28,882 bases of DNA from Thermodesulfobacteriales bacterium. Its GTDB lineage: Bacteria; Desulfobacterota_D; UBA1144; Nemesobacterales; UBA2774. This document shows positions 9,113 to 17,518 of this stretch, piece after piece; the first letter of the stretch is position 1, and every line of letters starts with the position of its first letter. The position numbers were made by a program, and so were the translations under genes. The notes under the pieces are model-generated. The model was not told the DNA's origin. It was given only the letters and a program-made list of their open reading frames with translations, and made no database searches. Location: the NCBI GenBank assembly GCA_004525335.1, contig SPCL01000005.1, forward strand, positions 1 to 28,882, written 5' to 3'.

Positions 9113-10648
9113 ATGGCACAAGAGAACAATTGTATAATTGTTATTTTCGGAGCTTCGGGGGATTTAACGAAAAGAAAGTTAATGCCTGCAATTTATGCTC
9201 TATATCGTCAGAACCTGCTTCCGAAGAACTTTGCGATACTGGGTACGAGTAGATCACCTTACTCGGATGAAGCATTTAGGCAGAAAATTGTGAGCGATAT
9301 AAAAACTTACGCCAGTCTTAAAATGGCCGATCAAAAACAGCTCGGAGCTTTTTCAAAACACCTCTATTATCAGGCCCTTGATGCAACCGATATTAATCAC
9401 TATCAGGATCTCAAAGTGAAATTGTCTGAGATTGATAATAAGCTCAAGATCGGCGGAAATTATATTTATTATCTTTCGACTTCGCCGAGCTTATACACAT
9501 CGATTGCCAATAATCTTGGGGAAAAAGGTCTTCAAAAAGAGGGTAAAACCTCCTCTTGGAGAAGGATCGTTGTCGAAAAGCCCTTTGGCAGAGACCTCAA
9601 ATCCGCCAAAGCCTTAAATGCAGACCTTCAAAGTATTTTTGATGAGGATCAGATTTATAGAATCGATCACTATCTTGGTAAGGAGACAGTGCAAGATATA
9701 TTTGCGCTTCGGTTTGCAAACGGTATCTTCGAGCCTCTCTGGAACAGGAATTATGTTAGTCATATTGAGATAACAGCATCTGAATCTATCGGCGTTGAGC
9801 AGCGCGGCGGATACTATGACCATTACGGCGCGATGAGGGATATGATACAAAACCATTTGCTTCAGGTACTTGGCACAATTGCAATTGAGCCTCCCTCATT
9901 TTTTAATGCTACTGATGTTCGTAACGAAAGCGTAAAGGTTTTTGAGTCGCTCCGCCCAATAAAAACAAGTGAAGTAACAAAATATGCAGTACAGGGACAG
10001 TACGTCGCATCAAAAATTCGCGGGGAACAAGTTCTAGGTTACCGGCAGGAAAAGGATGTAGCTCCTGATTCACGTACAGCGACATTTGTTGCTCTTAAGT
10101 TATATGTAGACAACTGGCGCTGGGGTGATGTGCCTTTTTACATTCGCACCGGGAAATATCTCCCGACGCGTGTTACAGAAGTCGTTGTGCATTTTAAAAG
10201 AACTCCTCATCATTTATTTACAAAGAGCGAGCTATGTGAAGCTACTCCCAACCAGCTGATTATAAGAATTCAGCCCGATGAGGGAATCTTGCTTAAATTG
10301 GGGATGAAAAAGCCGGGTGCGGGATTCGACATAAAAGAAGTAGGCATGGATTTTCATTATTCTGAGCTTGCCGATGCCTACATTCCTGAGGCTTACGAAC
10401 GATTGATAATAGACTGTATACAGGGTGATGCTACTCACTTTGCGAGAGCGGATGCAGTGGAGGCGTGCTGGAAGTTTGTCGACCCTATACTTAAGGCCTG
10501 GGAGCGTAACGATAAGATTAAAATGTACGGTTACCCTGCAGGCACATGGGGGCCGCCTGAAGCTAGTAAACTGTTTGATAATCCCGGCGATGATTGGCGC
10601 TATCCATGCAAAAATTTATCCAATGACGGAGAGTACTGCGAGTTATAG
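9113..10648 (+). CDS. zwf: Glucose-6-phosphate 1-dehydrogenase
   Basis: First enzyme of the oxidative pentose phosphate pathway: glucose 6-phosphate to 6-phosphogluconolactone with reduction of NAD(P)+. At 511 residues it has full length. The N-terminal nucleotide site GASGDLTKRKL is at 13-23. R47 in GTSRSPYSDE fits recognition of the NADP 2'-phosphate. EKPFGRD includes K156, and the signature RIDHYLGKE is at 183-191 with catalytic H186. YYDHYGAMRDMIQNHLLQ supplies the second active-site His region. It is followed by pgl after 28 nt, so consecutive pathway steps are adjacent. Confidence 0.97.
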   Translation: MAQENNCIIVIFGASGDLTKRKLMPAIYALYRQNLLPKNFAILGTSRSPYSDEAFRQKIVSDIKTYASLKMADQKQLGAFSKHLYYQALDATDINHYQDLKVKLSEIDNKLKIGGNYIYYLSTSPSLYTSIANNLGEKGLQKEGKTSSWRRIVVEKPFGRDLKSAKALNADLQSIFDEDQIYRIDHYLGKETVQDIFALRFANGIFEPLWNRNYVSHIEITASESIGVEQRGGYYDHYGAMRDMIQNHLLQVLGTIAIEPPSFFNATDVRNESVKVFESLRPIKTSEVTKYAVQGQYVASKIRGEQVLGYRQEKDVAPDSRTATFVALKLYVDNWRWGDVPFYIRTGKYLPTRVTEVVVHFKRTPHHLFTKSELCEATPNQLIIRIQPDEGILLKLGMKKPGAGFDIKEVGMDFHYSELADAYIPEAYERLIIDCIQGDATHFARADAVEACWKFVDPILKAWERNDKIKMYGYPAGTWGPPEASKLFDNPGDDWRYPCKNLSNDGEYCEL

Positions 10649-10676
10649 AGAACATTTATAATAGGTATTTATAATT

Positions 10677-11411
10677 ATGGAAAAGAAATATTATCTCTTT
10701 GAAGACAGTGCGGAGTTAGCCGCGCAATTGGCAGTGGATTTTAAAGACGCAGTCAGCAAAAAAGCTGCATCTGGTGGATCTCTAACAGTTGCACTCTCTG
10801 GAGGTCATACTCCCAAAGCATTTTTTGAAATTCTTGCTGAAGCTCCTTATAAAGAAGGTCTTCCCTGGGAGAATGTGATTTTCTTTTGGGGGGACGAAAG
10901 ATGCGTTCCGCCCGATAATGACGAAAGTAATTTCAAGATGACCAATATAGCACTACTCTCACATATCGATATCCCCGCTTCGAACATTCATAGAGTCTTG
11001 GGCGAGTATCCACCTACAAATGAAACACTCAGGTATGAAAAGGTAATTGAAGAAAATGTTGCTGCCGGTGGAAATGGATTTCCTAGTTTTGACTGGATTT
11101 TCCTTGGTATGGGCGATGACGGTCATACCGCATCTCTTTTCCCAGGGGCTTCCAATTTAAAAGAAATGAAAAAGATCTGTGTGGTTGCGGAGCATCCTGA
11201 GACTGGACAAAAAAGAGTTAGTCTTACTTTTCCAGTTATTAATAACGCCAAGAGAGTATCCTTTCTTGTAGCTGGGGAGGCTAAAGCCCCAGTGTTTAAG
11301 GAAATACTAGAAAAAGGGGCAAATCCACTTCCATATCCTGCTTCAATGGTTAATCCGGAAAATGGCGTTTTAGAATGGTATCTGGATAAAGCCGCTGCCC
11401 CCGAGCTTTAA
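10677..11411 (+). CDS. pgl: 6-phosphogluconolactonase (DevB/SOL type)
   Basis: Hydrolyses 6-phosphogluconolactone to 6-phosphogluconate. At 244 residues it has normal length for the NagB-fold lactonases. Diagnostic segments are ALSGGHTPKAFF near residue 39, FFWGDERCVPPDNDESN near residue 75, and FLGMGDDGHTASLFPG near residue 140, which carries the catalytic-site His. The closing VSLTFPVINNA segment distinguishes it from glucosamine-6-phosphate deaminases. It is the last gene of the cluster and runs towards the DHS-like gene on the other strand, whose stop is only 22 nt away. Confidence 0.95.
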   Translation: MEKKYYLFEDSAELAAQLAVDFKDAVSKKAASGGSLTVALSGGHTPKAFFEILAEAPYKEGLPWENVIFFWGDERCVPPDNDESNFKMTNIALLSHIDIPASNIHRVLGEYPPTNETLRYEKVIEENVAAGGNGFPSFDWIFLGMGDDGHTASLFPGASNLKEMKKICVVAEHPETGQKRVSLTFPVINNAKRVSFLVAGEAKAPVFKEILEKGANPLPYPASMVNPENGVLEWYLDKAAAPEL

Positions 11412-11426
11412 GAGTACAACTCTTAA
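11408..11426. terminator. Possible bidirectional hairpin between convergent genes
   Basis: A perfect 8-bp inverted repeat, TTAAGAGT and ACTCTTAA, with an ACA loop. It spans the pgl stop codon and the short gap to the convergent DHS-like gene. It is AT-rich and has no clear T-tract on either side, so it would be weak as an intrinsic terminator. Its position between convergent ends is the main support. Confidence 0.3.
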
Positions 11427-11433
11427 TTCATTC

Positions 11434-12459
11434 TCAGTCAAATAATTTCCCAAAATTCCTAGGTTTTCTGTTTTTCCAGTTACCGACTTGATAGGCATTA
11501 GCAATAATTAAGGGCAACACTGATGTTGCTTCTGCATAAACCATTTGCTCGTGCACTGTGCTTACCTTGCCCCAAGAGGAAGCCTCTTTAAGTGTAGATG
11601 AACTACAGGCACCATCTCTTACATCAGCCACGGTAATTTGAACCGCATATTTATGTACAGGCACTTCTTTTCCTAGAATTTCTGCTGCAACCACTGTATC
11701 TTGTGCAAAGTTTTTGGGTACGCCGCCTCCAATCATGAAAAGGCCGCTTTCTTTGGAGGCCATTTTGATCTTTGTGAGCTCAAGGAAATCCTTGACGCTA
11801 TCGATTGAAACATGTGATTCAGGGTTGTGCCACTGGTGGTAAACTAATCCAAATCCTGCTGAAGAGTCTGTAAATGCCGGACAGAAAATCGGCACATTGT
11901 TCTCATAAGCCGCTTGTACCAGAGAATCTTTCTTCTTGGCGTGCTTAGTGAGCCATTTGCCCATCTCATATATGAATTCTCTAGATGAGTATGGACGGTG
12001 CTCTAGAGAATCGGCGATCTTGGCTATAATGCTATCACATTTCTGCAGCTGATCCTCATCTATAAAAGTATCGTATATTCTGTCGATATATAGAGACCTC
12101 AGCAATCCGTCGTCAATGTCGGGCGTGCCTTTATAGTGCTTGAAACCTAGTGCTTCAAAAAAGTCCATATCTACAATGGAAGCTCCGGTAGCCACAATAA
12201 CATCAACCATATTGTTTTTAACCATATCAACATAGACCTGCATACACCCGCCGGCAGAGGTGGATCCTGCAAGGGTCATCCATACCGAAGCGTTTTTATC
12301 CTTAAGGTTCATATTGAAAATATCAGCGGCTCTGGCAGTATCTCGTGATGAGAAAGACATATCACGGTAGGCGTCAATAATCTCTTTGCCGTTGATTTTT
12401 TTGATATCAATGTGTTTTACAGGATCTTTTAAGAGCTGTTTTTTGGTCGGCTTAGCCAT
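11434..12459 (-). CDS. Deoxyhypusine-synthase-like protein, probable polyamine-modifying enzyme
   Basis: A 341-residue member of the deoxyhypusine synthase (DHS) family, close to the usual length. The NAD-binding region includes VWMTLAGSTSAGG near residue 58 and VDVIVATGAS near residue 84. The C-terminal active-site motif EASSWGKV carries the Lys that forms the aminobutyl-imine intermediate in true DHS (K298 here). True DHS modifies eIF5A, which bacteria lack. Bacterial members have been linked to polyamine synthesis, for instance homospermidine. The two upstream genes on the same strand make putrescine from agmatine, so I infer a role with putrescine or spermidine. A 164-nt gap separates it from agmatine deiminase, so it may have its own promoter. 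AAGGAG precedes its ATG. Confidence 0.85.
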   Translation of the reverse strand: MAKPTKKQLLKDPVKHIDIKKINGKEIIDAYRDMSFSSRDTARAADIFNMNLKDKNASVWMTLAGSTSAGGCMQVYVDMVKNNMVDVIVATGASIVDMDFFEALGFKHYKGTPDIDDGLLRSLYIDRIYDTFIDEDQLQKCDSIIAKIADSLEHRPYSSREFIYEMGKWLTKHAKKKDSLVQAAYENNVPIFCPAFTDSSAGFGLVYHQWHNPESHVSIDSVKDFLELTKIKMASKESGLFMIGGGVPKNFAQDTVVAAEILGKEVPVHKYAVQITVADVRDGACSSSTLKEASSWGKVSTVHEQMVYAEATSVLPLIIANAYQVGNWKNRKPRNFGKLFD

Positions 12460-12623
12460 TTTAGGAATTCTCCTTTATTCTTCTGAACCTATAAAATCAC
12501 ATAGCCATAAAGTTGAAATCTTATGTCAGAATAGAATTAATTTGTTTTCCGCGAATTCCTTTTTTTCAAGTTCTAGCGGTTTAATTTGAGATATTTTATA
12601 GTTGAAATAAGCGAAGTCAAAAT

Positions 12624-13652
12624 TTATTTTGGCTGCTGCTGGGTAATGCAGTGAACCGCTCCGCCGCCGTATATAATATCGCTGCAATCAATCCCAACAA
12701 TCCTTCGTCCCGGGAAACAATCCTCAAGAATACCAAGAGCTTCAGAGTCATTTCTATCTTTGAAAATAGGTGCAAGTACTACTGTGTTTCCGATATAAAA
12801 GTTGGTGTAGGATACCGGGGCTTTACTTCCGTCATCGTAATACATGTGCGGCATTGGAAGCTTGATTACTTCAAAAGGTTCTGCGTTAATATCTGTTTCT
12901 TCCTTTAGTCGATTGTAATTTTCCTGTAGGATTTTGTAATTTTCATCGTCCTTGTTTTCCTCGTACGCACAAACTATTTTGTTAGGCGTGACAAAACGTG
13001 CAAGCTCATCTATATGGCCATCCGTATGGTCGTTAGTTAAACCCTTATTAAGCCAGATTACTTTGCTAATATCTAAATATTTTTTAAGGTATTCTCCAAT
13101 ATCCTCTTTAGTTATTCCGGGGTTCCTGTTTTCATTAAGTAGGCACTGCTCTGTTGTTAAGCATACTCCCTCACCACTTACTTCAATTGCTCCTCCTTCG
13201 AGCACTAAATCAGCGCTAAATAACGGGAGGCCTTTCCACTCGCTGATTCTCTCAGGAATTTTCCCATCTATAAGGAGTTCAGAAAACTTATTCCCCCATG
13301 CGTTAAAAATCCACTTTGTAATAGCAATATTGCCAGAGCTGTCTTTTACAAAGATTGGTCCCGTATCTCTGAGCCAGACATCTGCATAATCTGTGATATG
13401 AAAATTTATCTTTAACGGATCAGTGCCAGTATTTCTAATAAGATCAGATGCTCTGCTCTTCATCTCTTCATGTAAGACTACAAGTTCGACCTGTTCGCTA
13501 GACTGTAGAGCGCTTATCATTTTAGCAAAGGTCTTTTCTACATTGCCGACTCTGTCAGGAAAAGTCTCCTCGTCATATGGCCAGGCCAGCCATACAGCGG
13601 AGTGCTGCTCCCATTCAGCAGGCATCGAGTAATTCTTATTTGAAGTCTTCAT
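12624..13652 (-). CDS. aguA: Agmatine deiminase
   Basis: Hydrolyses agmatine to N-carbamoylputrescine and ammonia. This is a 342-residue member of the peptidyl-arginine-deiminase-like fold. Its motifs are PAEWEQHSAVWLAWP (11-25), DVWLRDTGP (91-99), EGGAIEV (152-158), NDHTDGHIDE (208-217) with the catalytic His and Asp, and GGGAVHCITQQ near the end with nucleophile C335. The start overlaps the upstream amidase stop as ATGA, so the two are translationally coupled. The pair constitutes the arginine-decarboxylase route to putrescine. No arginine decarboxylase lies in the window. Confidence 0.95.
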   Translation of the reverse strand: MKTSNKNYSMPAEWEQHSAVWLAWPYDEETFPDRVGNVEKTFAKMISALQSSEQVELVVLHEEMKSRASDLIRNTGTDPLKINFHITDYADVWLRDTGPIFVKDSSGNIAITKWIFNAWGNKFSELLIDGKIPERISEWKGLPLFSADLVLEGGAIEVSGEGVCLTTEQCLLNENRNPGITKEDIGEYLKKYLDISKVIWLNKGLTNDHTDGHIDELARFVTPNKIVCAYEENKDDENYKILQENYNRLKEETDINAEPFEVIKLPMPHMYYDDGSKAPVSYTNFYIGNTVVLAPIFKDRNDSEALGILEDCFPGRRIVGIDCSDIIYGGGAVHCITQQQPK

Positions 13653-14512
13653 TTAGTTTTTTTCTTTATACTTGAGGCAATTTTTTCGTATGTATCCGGT
13701 CTGCGGTTATCTAAAAAGCCCCATCCTTCTGCATAGAAGTTGTTCTTTTCCAAATCGATTTCAACGACAAGCGCTTCTTGTCTGGTAGCAGAAGCGCGTT
13801 TAAGAATTTTTCCGAAAGGGTCTGAGACAAAAGACTGCCCCCAAAAATTGATATTCCCTTCACATCCTATGCGGTTAATGGCAGCTACATAAAGACTGTT
13901 TGAGATTGCGTGCCCTCTTTGCACGGTTTCCCAGGCATCGTGCCAGTCACCTTCTTCGTTACTATCGCGGATATTCCCTATTGCCGTCGGGTAAAAAATT
14001 ATCTCTGCCCCACTTAATCGAGCCATACGCGCAGCTTCAGGGAACCATTGATCATAGCAAATTAGAACCGCGAATTTCACCCCATCAGCACTAAAAATTT
14101 TATAACCGGAGTTGCCCTCTTCAAAATATTCTTTTTCATAGAATCCAGGGTCATAGGGGATATGAGTTTTTTGATACTGTCCTATTAGCTTTCCTTTCTT
14201 ACTTATAACTAAAGCGGTGTTGAAATATTTGCCGTTCTTCTTTTCATAAATCGGAACGATCAGAGTTATGCTTAATCTCTTTGCAGCTTCTCTCATCATG
14301 CTAACGGTAAAACCCTTTAGAGTCTCTGCGTAATCGTCTTTGTTAATATTCTCCCACTGCGGAAAATAGGGGGTCTGAAACAGTTCTTGTAAGGCAATTA
14401 TCTGAGCGCCTTTATTAGCCGACCTTTCAATCATCTTTAGAGTATTTGCAATATTAGACTCAATATTTTCTGAAACTCTGGTTTGAATTAATGCAATAGT
14501 TACTGTTTTCAT
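13649..14512 (-). CDS. aguB: N-carbamoylputrescine amidase (nitrilase family)
   Basis: Converts N-carbamoylputrescine to putrescine, CO2 and ammonia. At 287 residues it has standard length. The nitrilase triad is visible: E43 in LQELFQTPYF, K115 in YQKTHIPYDPGFYEKEYF, and C152 in LICYDQWFPEAAR. The specificity segments PYFPQWEN and YDPGFYEKEYFEEGN match the carbamoylputrescine branch rather than other carbon-nitrogen hydrolases. It overlaps the agmatine deiminase gene by 4 nt and follows the permease gene after 48 nt. Confidence 0.95.
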   Translation of the reverse strand: MKTVTIALIQTRVSENIESNIANTLKMIERSANKGAQIIALQELFQTPYFPQWENINKDDYAETLKGFTVSMMREAAKRLSITLIVPIYEKKNGKYFNTALVISKKGKLIGQYQKTHIPYDPGFYEKEYFEEGNSGYKIFSADGVKFAVLICYDQWFPEAARMARLSGAEIIFYPTAIGNIRDSNEEGDWHDAWETVQRGHAISNSLYVAAINRIGCEGNINFWGQSFVSDPFGKILKRASATRQEALVVEIDLEKNNFYAEGWGFLDNRRPDTYEKIASSIKKKTK

Positions 14513-14560
14513 TTTTTCTATAACTCGTATGGTGATATGTATTTAGTTATGGTTTATATT

Positions 14561-15883
14561 CTATTTGAGCCATATGTATCTTGCAATAAAAAGAGCTGCA
14601 ATTAGGTATAGAAGCCAGTGGATTTTCCTCCCCTTACCACTGACTACTTTTAAAAGCACATATGATATTACTCCAAAAGAAATCCCTTCTGTGATACTAA
14701 ACGCAAGGGGCATCATCAGTAATGTGAGAAATGCCGGTACTGATTCCGTGTAATCTTCCCAATCTATGTTCACAATATTTTTGAACATCATAACGCCTAT
14801 GATAATTAACGCAGGCGCGATGACAGGGTAGAGGGTTATTCCTCCTACAACGTGGCCAGCGCCTATCATTTGTACAATTGGGTTTATGAATATCGCCAGT
14901 ATAAATAAGAGAGCGACAACAATACTGGTTAATCCAGTTTTGCCGCCTGCGGATATTCCTGTGGTGCTTTCTATATATGCTGTAACTGTGGATGTTCCCA
15001 AAAGCGCTCCTGCAGTTGTTGAGATCGCATCTGACAACAAAGCCTGTCTTGCCTTGGGCAGCTTTCCATTTTTCATGAGACCAGCCGGCTCGCTAACACC
15101 AATTAATGTCCCTACAGTATCGAATAAATCTAGAAATAGAAAGATGAAAATTACTGTAAGTAGCTCGGGATTTGCAAAGACATCTGGTATCTCGAGTTTA
15201 AAAAGTGTGGCGTCAAGTGAAGGAGGGGCAGCAAAAACTCCTTTGAATTCAATTAATCCAATTATCATTCCAGAAACTGCGGTTACAAGAAATCCAATTA
15301 ATATTGCCCCCTTAATTCTGAGAGCAAAAAGAATAGCCATAACTAGTAAGCCTAAAATTGATAATAGGGTAGGTGTTGATGTTATGTCTCCAAGTGTGAC
15401 ATATGTAACTGGGTGACCTACAACTATCCCGGACCATTCAAGCCCTACAAGCGCAATCAATAGCCCTATACCAACAGGGATACTGTTTTTAAGACACCCT
15501 GGCAGGATGGTAATAAGTTTTTCTCTCAAGCCTACGGTTGAAAGCAGGATAAATGCCACGCCTGATATAAACACGGCACCTAGGGTTATTTGCCAACTGT
15601 ATCCCAAAGTTAGTACTACTATGTAGGTGAAATAAAAATTCTCGCCCATTCCCGGCGCGAGTGCTATAGGATAGTTTGTCATCAGTCCCATCAGAACTGT
15701 CCCCAAAGCTGCAGAAATACATGTTGCAACCATCACAGCCCCAGGGTCCATCCCGGCAGCGCCTAACACAGCAGGCTGAACAAAAATAATGTACGACATC
15801 GTCATAAAAGTCGTAATACCAGCTATTATTTCTGTTCTAGTATCTGTATTATGTTCTTTTAGGTTAAATAATCGCTCTAGCAT
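14561..15883 (-). CDS. NCS2-family purine permease (AzgA-like)
   Basis: A 440-residue integral membrane carrier with many hydrophobic segments. The signature PIALAPGMGENFYF (near residues 72-85) and the N-terminal TTFMTMSYIIFVQPAVL are typical of the AzgA/GhxP/AdeP branch of NCS2 transporters, which import adenine, guanine or hypoxanthine by proton symport. FLDLFDTVGTLIGVSEPAGL is the second conserved segment. No clear ribosome site precedes the ATG. It is the first gene of the minus-strand run that leads into the putrescine genes. Whether it is co-transcribed with them, or carries another nitrogen compound, cannot be told from sequence. Confidence 0.88.
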   Translation of the reverse strand: MLERLFNLKEHNTDTRTEIIAGITTFMTMSYIIFVQPAVLGAAGMDPGAVMVATCISAALGTVLMGLMTNYPIALAPGMGENFYFTYIVVLTLGYSWQITLGAVFISGVAFILLSTVGLREKLITILPGCLKNSIPVGIGLLIALVGLEWSGIVVGHPVTYVTLGDITSTPTLLSILGLLVMAILFALRIKGAILIGFLVTAVSGMIIGLIEFKGVFAAPPSLDATLFKLEIPDVFANPELLTVIFIFLFLDLFDTVGTLIGVSEPAGLMKNGKLPKARQALLSDAISTTAGALLGTSTVTAYIESTTGISAGGKTGLTSIVVALLFILAIFINPIVQMIGAGHVVGGITLYPVIAPALIIIGVMMFKNIVNIDWEDYTESVPAFLTLLMMPLAFSITEGISFGVISYVLLKVVSGKGRKIHWLLYLIAALFIARYIWLK

Positions 15884-15884
15884 C

Positions 15885-15931
15885 GGTCGTTAATACTGCT
15901 CAAAAATTTAAGCTCACGTTATCTCACGACC
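15885..15931 (-). promoter_or_regulatory. Possible leader hairpin before the NCS2 permease gene
   Basis: On the minus strand GGTCGT and ACGACC form 6-bp arms about 35 nt apart. The downstream arm ends one base before the ATG of the permease gene. The gene lacks an obvious Shine-Dalgarno sequence. The segment does not show the conserved core of a purine riboswitch. The arms are short and could be chance. Confidence 0.18.
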
Positions 15932-16025
15932 ACTAATATATTTTAATTTCTATGAACAATCTATACTAAATCCTAATTTCATAGTAACTTTTAGAACACT
16001 TGCTTTATTTAAGTAGTGAATACAT

Positions 16026-16772
16026 ATGCCTGAATACTTAGATCTTATAATATTATTTGGAGTAGGAGTAATAGCCGGTGTAATTAATATTATGGCCGGA
16101 GGTGGCTCCAGTCTCACTTTGCCTGCGCTTATTTTTCTCGGTCTGGACGGCGCTACTGCGAATGGTACAAACAGGGTTGGAATTCTTATTCAGAGCATTT
16201 TTGCTACTCTATCTTTCCGTAAAGAAAAAATAACAGGATTGAATCTGAGCCTAAGGCTTGCGGCCTTTACTATTCCCGGAGCTATTCTTGGAGCTTTAAT
16301 TGCAGTCAGAATGACCGACAGGTGGTTTGAGATAATTCTTGGCATAATCATGATTGGGGTAATCATCTCGATGCTCATACCACAGAGTAAGAACTTAGTA
16401 ACTACTACCGAAGGACAGAAGACCTGGCTCATATATCCGATTATGTTTGCAATCGGATTTTACGGAGGTTTTGTTCAGGTCGGGGTTGGATTTTTAATAA
16501 TGGCCGCTCTTTATCACTTACTCAAGATAAACCTTGTATTCGTTAATATGCACAAGGTTTTTATCACTCTAATATTTACAATACCTGCCCTCATTATTTT
16601 CATATGGACGGATAATGTAGACTGGTTGTTAGGACTTGTTCTCGCCGCGGGAAACGGTGTTGGAGGCTGGTCGGCTGCGCGTATTTCAGTAAGAGGCGGC
16701 GAGAAAGTTATCCGCTACGTTATGATTGTAGCAATTTTTATAATTGCTCTAAAGTTACTTGGACTATTCTAA
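16026..16772 (+). CDS. TauE/SafE-family membrane transporter
   Basis: A 248-residue membrane protein of the sulfite exporter TauE/SafE (DUF81) family, predicted as a putative anion permease. The family signature is visible near residues 23-58: NIMAGGGSSLTLPAL followed by GTNRVGI. A second half-repeat begins near residue 137 (FAIGFYGGFVQVGVG). About eight hydrophobic stretches alternate with short loops. The substrate is unknown. The start ATG at 16026 has no strong ribosome site. It is transcribed away from the NCS2 permease across a 142-nt AT-rich gap and does not group with neighbours by function. Confidence 0.85.
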   Translation: MPEYLDLIILFGVGVIAGVINIMAGGGSSLTLPALIFLGLDGATANGTNRVGILIQSIFATLSFRKEKITGLNLSLRLAAFTIPGAILGALIAVRMTDRWFEIILGIIMIGVIISMLIPQSKNLVTTTEGQKTWLIYPIMFAIGFYGGFVQVGVGFLIMAALYHLLKINLVFVNMHKVFITLIFTIPALIIFIWTDNVDWLLGLVLAAGNGVGGWSAARISVRGGEKVIRYVMIVAIFIIALKLLGLF

Positions 16773-16917
16773 GTACTTTGAGAGTTTGCTGATCTACTTT
16801 CCGTTAAAAATTATGGTCCCGAACCCAGTACCGCTTGAGCTATCAGTAAAAAAAGACATTATCTAGCGGGAATTTATTTCCTGTAAAAAATCGGTTTTAA
16901 TATTTGCAGGGTACGGA

Positions 16918-17517
16918 ATGAAATTAACTGAACTAGTCGAAACTATAATCAACAAAGAGAAGAAGCATCCCTATGTCATTGCCTTTGAAGGAATGATAGG
17001 TAGCGGGAAAAGCTATGAAGCTAATTTACTAAAAGAACAATTAGGCGGCAAAGCTCAGCAAATTTCCACTGACTTGTTTGTAAGTGTTCCTAGGTCCGAA
17101 TGGCCAAAGAGACTCGAGCTCCATGATGTCGACCTTCATGCTTGGTATGATCTTCAAAAAATAAAACAAGCTCTTGAGTCAGTCAAAAGAAAACAGAACT
17201 TTATTGTAAGTGGTCTTTATAATTTATCTAACGGACAATTTGATGATGAATTGCACGTTGATGCTACGGATTGTGATTATCTTATTTTAGAGGGTCTTTT
17301 ATCGTGCCATGAGGATTTAGATGAATTTGTTGATCTCAGAGTGTTTCTTGATGTGCCCAAGGAAATAGCTTTAGAGAGGGCACACGAGCGTGATGAAACT
17401 GTTAGACACCTTGACCATGATGGCTGGCTTCAAAAGAAAGATATTTTTTATAATCACTATCTTCCATACTTAGAGTCTCATAAAAATAGGGCTGACATAA
17501 TTCTGACTCCGGATTAA
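16918..17517 (+). CDS. P-loop kinase, uridine kinase/phosphoribulokinase-like
   Basis: A 199-residue cytoplasmic protein. Walker A is GMIGSGKS at residues 25-32. STDLF (50-54) is a likely substrate-site segment. CDYLILEGLL (119-128) resembles the Walker B/EG region of uridine kinases. VFLDVPKEIALERAHERDE (142-160) is a lid-like arginine-rich stretch followed by RHLDHDGW. This layout fits the uridine kinase-like family, but I cannot name the substrate (nucleoside, sugar or pantothenate-like). The 145 nt upstream contain no other gene. Its stop lies 1 nt from the stop of the convergent SDR gene. Confidence 0.7.
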   Translation: MKLTELVETIINKEKKHPYVIAFEGMIGSGKSYEANLLKEQLGGKAQQISTDLFVSVPRSEWPKRLELHDVDLHAWYDLQKIKQALESVKRKQNFIVSGLYNLSNGQFDDELHVDATDCDYLILEGLLSCHEDLDEFVDLRVFLDVPKEIALERAHERDETVRHLDHDGWLQKKDIFYNHYLPYLESHKNRADIILTPD

Positions 17518-17518
17518 A

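Noticed and set aside
12386..13632. Plus-strand open frames opposite the DHS-like and agmatine deiminase genes
   Set aside because: They lie antisense to well-recognised enzymes and show no family motifs.
14886..15416. 176-codon plus-strand open frame inside the NCS2 permease gene
   Set aside because: Antisense shadow of a membrane protein; low-complexity hydrophobic translation with no recognisable domain.
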